Origin: JAFDVN01 sp964472275 | Lineage (GTDB): Bacteria > Acidobacteriota > Holophagae > Holophagales > Holophagaceae | Direction of reading: 5' to 3' | DNA length: 13,993 bases | Assembly: GCA_964472275.1 (NCBI GenBank) | Contig: CAYYJN010000057.1 | Span: forward strand, 1-13,993 | Shown: positions 7,401-13,993 of the stretch, piece by piece | How positions within the stretch are numbered: the stretch's first letter is position 1 | Layout of the letters: every line of letters begins with the position of its first letter | Translations under genes and position numbers: made by a program | Notes under the pieces: generated by a model | Database searches by the model: none | What the model was told of the DNA's origin: nothing | The model's input: the letters and a program-made list of their open reading frames with translations, nothing else

Positions 7401-7736
7401 GCTAGGCTCCAGCGGCTCGTTCACCTTGAAGCGCACCGTGATGAGCGCGCCGCCGGGGCGGCTCACGCTGTAGAGGTATTCGACGCCGGGGATGCCCCAG
7501 AGGCGGCGCTCCAGCGGCGTCGTGATCTGCGCTTCGACCTCCGCAGGCGAGGCGCCTGGATCGGGCACCTGCACATCCACCATGGGCACGACGATCTGCG
7601 GCTCCTCCTCCCGCGGCGTGAGGCCCACGGCGAGGATGCCCGCGGCGATGGCCGCCCCGACGAGCAGCGGCGAAAGCTTGCTGCGCAGGAAGGTCTTCGC
7701 GAGGCGGCCCGCGAGGCCTAGCTTGGCTTTGGGCAT
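4473..7736 (-). CDS. RND-family efflux pump, inner-membrane permease (AcrB-like)
   Basis: At 1087 residues this is the usual length for a proton-driven resistance-nodulation-division transporter. It has an N-terminal TM helix, a first periplasmic domain (VDVQVPDPGASPAEVE, TTPLERRLWGIPGVEYLYS), TM2-6, a second periplasmic domain starting near KVKMLPFDNKAEFQV, and TM8-12. The proton-relay aspartates are Asp412 and Asp413 in GILVDDAIVVVEN, the hydrophobe/amphiphile type rather than the metal-exporting DGAV type. In TM10 the sequence is GIIVRNSIILVDF, with Arg985 where AcrB has Lys940. An acidic, Pro-rich cytoplasmic linker (about 507-548) separates the halves. I chose ATG 7736, one base after the adaptor stop (TGAGATG, translational coupling). 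A start 12 codons upstream would overlap the adaptor. Substrate is unknown; the context suggests sulfur or thiol compounds. Confidence 0.93.
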   Translation of the reverse strand: MPKAKLGLAGRLAKTFLRSKLSPLLVGAAIAAGILAVGLTPREEEPQIVVPMVDVQVPDPGASPAEVEAQITTPLERRLWGIPGVEYLYSVSRPGGALITVRFKVNEPLEPSLVKVRQELDAHPELLPGGAGKPLVRLLSIDDVPFLTLTLHGKDQDPGRLRALGDEVARQLAEVPGAAKVQVLGGAPRLVRVVPDPDRLRALGLSVGDLLPALQSAQAQLPAGSVESADRRTALEADGALVQASDLDKLIIAVRGGRPIALSEVATVVDGPDPEPVYAFFATRAGGFEPAVTLSVAKRAGQNATELATKVEAKLRTLDGGLVPSDVTATVTRDYGETAGEKSDELIEHLLIATLSVVALIGLAMGWRSAAVVGIAVPVTLALTLLLTYLFGYTLNRVTLFALIFSIGILVDDAIVVVENIHRHMHLPGPRRSFARTVVEAVDEVGNPTILATFAVIAAILPMAFVRGLMGPYMRPIPIGASLAMLFSLAIAFVLSPWAARLLFKREAHLPDTDESGLHPADETSAPPEPQNDDDAETAPEGRATKLYRRIMGALIADPKRRLLFFAGVAGLLVLAGSLVGSGLVKVKMLPFDNKAEFQVQVDLPAGATREAALAQGQRLARRLLREDSVKDVEVYAGSAAPFTFVGLVRHSFLRGSDGQVDLQVNLVPKGDRSEQSHAFVARLRPEMEKLLEPGARMKLVEIPPGPPVLETLVAEVYGPTQSARDGYAAKVLDAFRSVPGIVDVDSSLNPTEPKIRLVVDREKAQLHGVGPAMVVETLAAAGQGLPLGTFPPGQGSELVPMVLQLAPAQRTHLDQLLQLSVPGARGPVPIGELVSVREGRADAEIFHKNLMPVSYVYGDLAGAIESPVYALLALNRKLDALGMKVPRYGLAHPADTERLALKWDGEWHITLEVFRDLGLAFAAVLVLIYVLVVGWFEDFRIPLVILVPIPLSLIGILPTHALLGAFFTATSMIGFIAGAGIIVRNSIILVDFIELKLAEGMPLEAAAVEAGVARFRPILLTAAAVIVGSLVMLADPIFQGLAISLTAGSIAGALLSIPAVPVLYVLAARGGRAAAIQRRASLQPQP

Positions 7737-7737
7737 C

Positions 7738-8748
7738 TCAGCGGCCACCGGCCACCTCCACGGGCTGGCCATCCTTCAGATCGCCGGGCTGGTCCACCAC
7801 GGCTTCGCCGGGCCGGAGGCCGCCGCGCGCCTCCACGCGGCCGCCGCGCGCTTCGCCGAGCGACAGCCAGCGCAGCATCGCATGGCCATCCTCGATGACG
7901 AAGACGCCAACGAGGCCGCCGCGATGGACGAGGGCCGAGTCCGGGAGCCAGAGCGCATCCGGCTCCACGGCGCCTTTCACCTGGATGCGCGCGAAGGCGC
8001 CGGGTCGCAGATCCATGGGGTCGAGCACGGTGGCGCGGAGATCGCGACGGTGCGTGGCGGGGTCGCCGCCGCTGGCGAGGGCAAGCAGCTTCGCCGTGCC
8101 CGCGCGGCCATCGGATTCGAAGGCGAGGGTCTGTCCAGATCTAAGGCCCGCGGCTTCGGATTCGGAAAGCGACGCGCGCAATTCGAGCCCGCTTCCATCC
8201 ACCGTGAGCAGAGGCTGGCCCGGGCCCGCGAAGGCGCCGGGATCCACGCCGCGGCTGCGGACAGTGCCCGCGAAGGGCGCGCGCAGTTCGGTGTAGCTCA
8301 GCGCGCCCTGGGCCGCGGCGAGGCCTGCCTTGGCCTGGGCGAGCAGGGTGTTCGCCTGATCCAGTTCCGCCTGGGTCGCGGCCTGTTGATGGAAGAGCGA
8401 GGCGATGCGGGCCTGCTGGGCCTGGGCCGCGGCCAGCGCGGCGCGGGCGGCGTCCCGTCCGCCGCGCAGATCGGCGTCGTCGAGTTGCACGAGGAGCTGA
8501 CCGGCCTTCACCGCGTCGCCTTCGTGGACGAGGACGGCCTTCACGGAGGCGGTGCCGCGAGCGGCGATCACGGCCTGGTCCCTGGCTTCGAGCATGGCCG
8601 CGATCCAGCCGCCGCCGGGCGCGCTGTCCGCTACGAGGCGCACCTGGGCCGTGGGCAGAGCGGGGGCCGGAGCCTCCGCCTTGCGGCCGCACGCGAGCGT
8701 GATGGCGAAGATGGAGAGCGCCATGGGAAGCATCGGTTTCATCGCCAT
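7738..8748 (-). CDS. Periplasmic adaptor (membrane fusion) lipoprotein of RND pump
   Basis: This 336-residue HlyD/AcrA-family adaptor bridges the pump and the outer-membrane factor. The N-terminus MAMKPMLPMALSIFAITLAC ends in a plausible lipobox (TLAC, Cys20), so a lipid-anchored periplasmic protein is expected. Next come a first half-lipoyl region (AARGTASVKAVLVHEGDAVKAGQLLVQLDDADL), an alpha-helical hairpin rich in Ala and Gln, the second half-lipoyl region (YTELRAPFAGTVRSRGVDPGAFAGPG), a beta-barrel domain, and the membrane-proximal domain ending GLRPGEAVVDQPGDLKDGQPVEV. AAGGAG lies seven bases before the ATG. That ATG overlaps the upstream stop by one base (TGATG), which fixes the start and implies coupled translation with the tolC-type gene. 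Confidence 0.92.
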   Translation of the reverse strand: MAMKPMLPMALSIFAITLACGRKAEAPAPALPTAQVRLVADSAPGGGWIAAMLEARDQAVIAARGTASVKAVLVHEGDAVKAGQLLVQLDDADLRGGRDAARAALAAAQAQQARIASLFHQQAATQAELDQANTLLAQAKAGLAAAQGALSYTELRAPFAGTVRSRGVDPGAFAGPGQPLLTVDGSGLELRASLSESEAAGLRSGQTLAFESDGRAGTAKLLALASGGDPATHRRDLRATVLDPMDLRPGAFARIQVKGAVEPDALWLPDSALVHRGGLVGVFVIEDGHAMLRWLSLGEARGGRVEARGGLRPGEAVVDQPGDLKDGQPVEVAGGR

Positions 8749-10037
8749 CACTGGACTCCTTCCACGGGGCGGCCATCGGCCAGGGCTTGCCTCGCTTCCG
8801 CGGTGCGGAGCTCTAGCAGGCTTGACAGGCGCAAAGCGCGCGCACCGGCCAGGCGGGTTTCGGCGTCCAGCCGGTCGGTCAGGGGCAGGAGGCCGGCCTG
8901 GAAGCGGGCCTCGTTCAGGCGGCGCGCCTCTTCGGCGGCGGCGAGGGATTCCTCCGCCGCCTTCACGCGGGCCTCCGCGGCCGCCTGCGCGGCCGAGGCG
9001 TCGGCGCGGTCGCGGTCCGCCATGGCCTGCTGCCAGCGGAGGCTTTCTTCGGCGGCGCGCGCGGCGGCGTGAGCAGCTTGCGTTTTGCGGGTCTGCGCGA
9101 AGGAGAAGGTCCAGCGCGCGCCGACGCTGAGGTTCGTCCAAGTGGTTCCATTGGCGCCGAAGGCGGGACGGGCGGCGCCCCAGCCCAACTCCACGCCCAG
9201 TTCGGGCTTGAAGTTGCCGCTTTCGGCCTTCGCGGCCTGGGACGCGGCCTCGGCCTCCCATCGCGCGGCCTGGATATCGGGCCGGTCTCCGGCTCCTCCC
9301 ATCGCGCGCGGCGCGGCCGAGAGGGGCGTGGTCAGGATTTCGGGAGCAGGTTCGCCGATGAGCAGAGCGAGGGCGTTTCTCGCCTCCGCCTCCCGCTGGT
9401 GGGCGAGGGCGAGGTCGGCCTCGGCCTGGGCGCGGAAGGCTTTCGCCCGCAGCGCGTCGGCCTTGAGCATCAATCCTTGCGCGACCCGGGCGGCGATGAA
9501 GGTGTCCATCGCCTGGGCATGGCGAAGCGCGTCCTCGGCGTAGGCTGCGCCTTGGGCCGCCGCTTCGCTTCCGAAATAAGCCTGCACCACGGCGGCTGCG
9601 GTCTCTTGACGGCGCTGGGCCTGCCTTGATCCGGCAGCGGAGGCCATGGCCCGCGCGGCGGCGATGCCCGCCTTGATGCGGCCCCCGGCGTAGATGGGCT
9701 GGCGCAGCGTCAGGGAGGCGCCGAGGCGGCTGATGGGATCGGGCGCGTTGAGCCGGGCCGGATCGAAATCCGCGGCCGTGAGGCGCCCCTGGTCCAGCTT
9801 CGTCCCGAAGGCCATCAGGGGTTCGTCCGTGCGCCGCCAGCCGGCCTCGGCCTGGAGCGTGGGCAGGCGGCCTGCCCGCGCCGCGGCGGCTTCGGCGCGG
9901 GCCTGGTCCACCAGGGCTTCCCCGGCGAGGAGGCCCGGCTGGCGCTCCCAGGCCTGGCGGATGGCCTCCGGGAGCGCCAGCCCTTGGCTTTGGGCCACCA
10001 GGGCGGCGGGCAGGGTAAAAATCAAACATTTAACCAT
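8748..10037 (-). CDS. TolC-type outer-membrane efflux factor
   Basis: At 429 residues this is the usual length for outer-membrane efflux proteins (OEP family). A signal peptide is visible (MVKCLIFTLPAALVAQSQG), followed by LPEAIRQAWERQPGLL, the standard start of the first OEP repeat. The strand segment ASLTLRQPIYAGGRIKAGI and the matching second-half region (VGARWTFSF, then long Ala/Glu-rich helices) mark the two structural repeats. The tail FQAGLLPLTDRLDAETRL is typical. It would form the exit duct for the adjacent adaptor and pump. The start codon at 10037 has its AGGAG 13 bases upstream, an unusually long spacing, and no alternative in-frame start exists between them. It follows the repressor gene after 25 AT-rich bases. 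The 1-base overlap with the adaptor supports one operon. Confidence 0.9.
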   Translation of the reverse strand: MVKCLIFTLPAALVAQSQGLALPEAIRQAWERQPGLLAGEALVDQARAEAAAARAGRLPTLQAEAGWRRTDEPLMAFGTKLDQGRLTAADFDPARLNAPDPISRLGASLTLRQPIYAGGRIKAGIAAARAMASAAGSRQAQRRQETAAAVVQAYFGSEAAAQGAAYAEDALRHAQAMDTFIAARVAQGLMLKADALRAKAFRAQAEADLALAHQREAEARNALALLIGEPAPEILTTPLSAAPRAMGGAGDRPDIQAARWEAEAASQAAKAESGNFKPELGVELGWGAARPAFGANGTTWTNLSVGARWTFSFAQTRKTQAAHAAARAAEESLRWQQAMADRDRADASAAQAAAEARVKAAEESLAAAEEARRLNEARFQAGLLPLTDRLDAETRLAGARALRLSSLLELRTAEARQALADGRPVEGVQ

Positions 10038-10062
10038 ATTAGAATATTTACTCCTAAAAAAA
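10030..10062 (-). promoter_or_regulatory. AT-rich junction with possible second repressor half-site
   Basis: This stretch is strikingly AT-rich in a very GC-rich window. On the plus strand it contains AACCATATT at 10032-10040, whose first eight bases equal one arm of the palindrome upstream of the repressor. The same area holds ATATT and AATAT separated by two bases (10036-10047) and a run of seven T on the coding strand just after the repressor stop. It could bind the repressor a second time or act on translation of the tolC-type gene; neither is shown. Confidence 0.35.
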
Positions 10063-10392
10063 TCAGGCGAGGTCCTTGTACGCCCGCCGCGTCCGGGCGG
10101 CGGCGTGATCGCAGACGAGGCCGCACAGGTCCTTCACGAGCGGGTTCACAGCCTCGAAGTAGACGGAGGTCCCTTCCGGCTGCCGGGTCACCAGACCTAC
10201 CCGCGCGAGGCAGGCCAGGTGCTTGGAGGCGTTGGCCTGGCTGAGGCCCGTCGCCTCGGCCACCGCGCCCTGGCTCATGGCCTTCCGCGCGTCCAGCAGG
10301 GCCCGGAGGATTTTGAGCCGTGACGGATCTCCCAGCGCGGAGAAGATCCCCGTCGCCTCCTGGATCATGCCGTCGCTCAAGTGGTGTCGCAC
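10063..10392 (-). CDS. ArsR/SmtB-family transcriptional repressor
   Basis: This is a winged-helix regulator of 109 residues counted from the GTG at 10392. Family features in order: IFSALGDPSRLKILRALL (helices 1-2), a helix-turn-helix ATGLSQANASKHLACLARVGLV, the wing QPEGTSVYFEA, and a final helix NPLVKDLCGLVCDHAAAR. Cysteines sit at 61 (recognition helix), 90 and 94 (final helix), with His96 next to the latter. They could form a thiol switch or a metal site. The classical ArsR ELCVCDL arsenic motif is absent. I prefer GTG 10392 because GAGGG lies five bases upstream; an in-frame TTG at 10407 would start inside the operator. It heads the efflux operon and probably represses itself and the pump genes. 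E. coli YgaV and Xylella BigR are functional parallels, not proven orthologs. Confidence 0.9.
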   Translation of the reverse strand: MRHHLSDGMIQEATGIFSALGDPSRLKILRALLDARKAMSQGAVAEATGLSQANASKHLACLARVGLVTRQPEGTSVYFEAVNPLVKDLCGLVCDHAAARTRRAYKDLA

Positions 10393-10401
10393 GGAGCCCT
10401 C

Positions 10402-10429
10402 AACCAAACAACCATATGGTTATGTGGTT
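10402..10429. promoter_or_regulatory. Candidate ArsR-family operator, 28-bp palindrome
   Basis: The core AACCATATGGTT at 10410-10421 is a perfect 12-bp palindrome. The symmetry continues outward to 10402-10429, where twelve of fourteen paired positions match (the outer arms are AACC and GGTT). It lies between a TTGACA box and the GTG of the repressor, so bound repressor would block the -10 and start-site region. Size, symmetry and position fit ArsR-family operators. Binding is inferred. Confidence 0.75.
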
Positions 10430-10444
10430 CGTGGACGATGTCAA
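10410..10444 (-). promoter_or_regulatory. Promoter of the repressor/efflux operon
   Basis: On the minus strand a perfect TTGACA (plus-strand TGTCAA at 10439-10444) precedes the operator. No -10 matches consensus at ideal spacing: AACCAT lies at 17 bases and CATAAC, four of six consensus bases, at 14. A -10 in this interval would be buried in the palindrome, the expected arrangement for repression. The exact -10 and start site are uncertain. Confidence 0.5.
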
Positions 10445-10459
10445 CCCCTGGATAAGGAA

Positions 10460-10481
10460 AGGGCCGCGGATCCGCGGCCCT
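10460..10481 (-). terminator. Intrinsic terminator of ndk
   Basis: AGGGCCGCGGA followed by its exact reverse complement forms a perfect 22-bp palindrome. Read in the ndk direction it is followed by TTTCCTTAT, a short T-rich tract. It lies 27 bases after the ndk stop and before the repressor promoter, so it should isolate the efflux operon from ndk transcription. With no unpaired loop the hairpin must open a few central pairs. Confidence 0.65.
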
Positions 10482-10508
10482 CACCCCTGGACTTGGCGGC
10501 CCGGGCGC

Positions 10509-10928
10509 TTACATCTGCTCGAAGGCGTTGAAGAAGTAGCTCACTTCGAAGGCCGCGGCCTCGGGCTTGTCGGAGCCGTGGGTGGCGTTGCGGCCGATGC
10601 TCGCGCCGAAGCGCTTGCGGAGGGTGCCCTCGGCGGCGTTGGCCGGATTGGTGGCGCCCATGAGGTCGCGCCAGCGCAGGATGGCGTTCTCGCCCTCCAG
10701 CACCAGGATGGCGACGGGGCCTTCGGTCATGAAGTCCTCGAGCTCCTGGTAGAAGCCCTTGCTCACATGCTCATGGTAGAAGCCCTTGCAGATCGCGGGC
10801 GTCAGGCGGGTCAGCTTCAGGCCCTTGATGGCGAGGCCGCTCTTCTCGATGGCGGCGATGATCTCGCCCATGTGACCGTCCTTGACGGCATCCGGCTTCA
10901 CGATGGCGAAGGTGCGCTCCAGGGCCAT
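10509..10928 (-). CDS. ndk: Nucleoside diphosphate kinase
   Basis: This cytoplasmic enzyme transfers the gamma-phosphate of ATP to nucleoside diphosphates through a phosphohistidine. The 139 residues match the usual bacterial length. Diagnostic features are the N-terminal ERTFAIVKPDAVK (Lys11), the loop TEGPVAILVLEGENAI, NPANAAEGTLRKRFG, and the active-site signature GRNATHGSD with catalytic His117. The protein ends FNAFEQM, close to other Ndk C-termini. AGGAG lies five bases before the ATG. It is transcribed divergently from secA and ends in its own terminator, so it is probably monocistronic. Nothing is unusual about it. Confidence 0.97.
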   Translation of the reverse strand: MALERTFAIVKPDAVKDGHMGEIIAAIEKSGLAIKGLKLTRLTPAICKGFYHEHVSKGFYQELEDFMTEGPVAILVLEGENAILRWRDLMGATNPANAAEGTLRKRFGASIGRNATHGSDKPEAAAFEVSYFFNAFEQM

Positions 10929-10951
10929 GGTTTCTCCTATCCCAAAACTCC

Positions 10952-10980
10952 AGTGTGCCGGAAGGCCCTAAATCCCTCAA
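10952..10980 (-). promoter_or_regulatory. Possible ndk promoter
   Basis: On the minus strand TTGAGG (plus-strand CCTCAA at 10975-10980) and CACACT (plus-strand AGTGTG at 10952-10957) are separated by 17 bases. The -35 matches four of six consensus bases and the -10 three of six. Transcription would begin roughly 15 bases before the ndk ATG, leaving room for the AGGAG. Confidence 0.35.
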
Positions 10981-11044
10981 GGGAAAGGCGTTCGGGGGGC
11001 GGGTCGGCGAGTGGTCGAGGCTGGGATCGAGGGCCGAAATGCGC

Positions 11045-11050
11045 TACACT
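11045..11050 (+). promoter_or_regulatory. Possible -10 element of secA
   Basis: TACACT matches four of six bases of TATAAT and lies about 35 bases before the secA start. No convincing -35 element is seen 16-18 bases upstream. It is the best candidate in the 156-base divergent region between ndk and secA, which otherwise holds no gene that I can support. Confidence 0.3.
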
Positions 11051-11084
11051 CAACGGTTTGACGCGGATTTGAAAGCGACCAGCC

Positions 11085-13754
<2,670 letters not shown>

Positions 13755-13760
13755 AAATCA

Positions 13761-13846
13761 TTCACCGCCGAGGCGCGGAGGGCGCAGAGAAGAGATGGCT
13801 CCTGAACGCCATCATTTCTCAGCGTTCTCCGCGCCTCCGCGGTGAA
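13761..13846. repeat. Inverted-repeat element downstream of secA (39-nt arms)
   Basis: The arms at 13761-13799 and 13808-13846 are reverse complements at 33 of 39 positions, around an 8-base spacer. Both arms start TTCACCGC and carry AGGCGCGGAG, the same pattern as the element at 3744-3868. It begins six bases after the secA stop. The transcript could fold into a long hairpin and help to end or protect secA mRNA, but there is no T-tract, so it is not a typical intrinsic terminator. It separates secA from the duplicated secA tail. Confidence 0.8.
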
Positions 13847-13851
13847 GCCCT

Positions 13852-13992
13852 ATGCCCCCGACGGTGGAGATCGGCCCCGATGAGCAGGGCCGCGCCATGG
13901 CTCCGGCCGATACGGCAGAAGGCGTCCAGCGCGTCCTGCACTTCGCCGCGGGCGGTCTGGACGACAAGGACGAGTCCTCCTTCCGTCGCTAG
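13852..13992 (+). pseudogene. Duplicated C-terminal tail of secA (46 codons, in frame)
   Basis: This stretch aligns without gaps to the last 141 bases of secA (13614-13754), from ATG to TAG, with 122 of 141 bases identical by my count. Translated, 37 of 46 residues match (MPPTVEIGPDEQG at the start, FAAGGLDD and FRR at the end). Sixteen codons differ: seven silently and nine with replacement (including Val16Met, Arg30His, Glu39Lys and Tyr44Phe). No frameshift or early stop has arisen. The sequence before the ATG does not resemble secA, so similarity begins at or just after that codon. GGTGA six bases before the ATG, at the end of the inverted repeat, could act as a weak ribosome site. It carries no ATPase part and is most likely a remnant, though a translated small protein cannot be ruled out. 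The window ends one base after its stop. Confidence 0.8.
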
Positions 13993-13993
13993 A

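Noticed and set aside
8749..10029. Upstream extension of the adaptor frame through the tolC-type gene (a 763-residue reading)
   Set aside because: The extension is Arg/Pro/Gly-rich and out of frame with a well-recognised TolC-type protein. A lipoprotein signal and good ribosome site place the adaptor start at 8748.
13761..13846. The secA-distal palindrome as a standard intrinsic terminator
   Set aside because: The stem is far longer than usual and no T-run follows on either strand; a repeat-family element explains it better, although it may still affect transcript ends.

Overview
The window looks like chromosomal DNA of a very GC-rich, Gram-negative bacterium. The evidence is an outer-membrane TolC-type factor next to an RND pump and a periplasmic lipoprotein adaptor. 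Dispersed palindromic repeats of the form TTCACCGCnnAGGCGC and a GspG-tailed hypothetical protein would fit Acidobacteriota, perhaps a Holophaga/Geothrix-like organism. That placement is an impression from style and gene content, not a proven assignment.

Layout. (1) At 1-3214 (+): three genes of unknown function, namely a small possibly Nudix-like protein, a membrane-anchored protein with a pseudopilin (GspG)-like C-terminus, and a polytopic membrane protein. (2) At 3218-3706 (-): a DUF442/BLH-type phosphatase-like protein that converges on group 1. It is separated from the next gene by a degenerate inverted-repeat element. (3) At 3897-10392 (-): a tightly packed run in the transcription order arsR-type repressor, tolC-type outer-membrane factor, periplasmic adaptor lipoprotein, RND pump, DUF2892 membrane protein, membrane-anchored rhodanese. 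The repressor's start region overlaps a 28-bp palindrome downstream of a TTGACA box, a strong candidate operator. (4) At 10509-10928 (-): ndk, followed by a perfect-palindrome terminator. (5) At 11085-13754 (+): secA, divergent from ndk. (6) At 13755-13993: a 39-nt-arm inverted repeat, then a second, diverged, in-frame copy of the last 46 codons of secA.

How the genes fit together. The repressor, DUF2892 protein and rhodanese resemble a rearranged E. coli ygaVP unit (sulfide-responsive ArsR-family regulator plus membrane rhodanese), here joined to a complete tripartite efflux pump. The DUF442 protein is another family often seen in sulfide/persulfide loci such as bigR-blh. I infer a candidate reactive-sulfur- or thiol-responsive efflux operon. 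The sequence shows the gene order and the operator, but not the substrate or inducer. The other notable structure is the duplicated secA tail at the right edge. secA and ndk are ordinary housekeeping genes.
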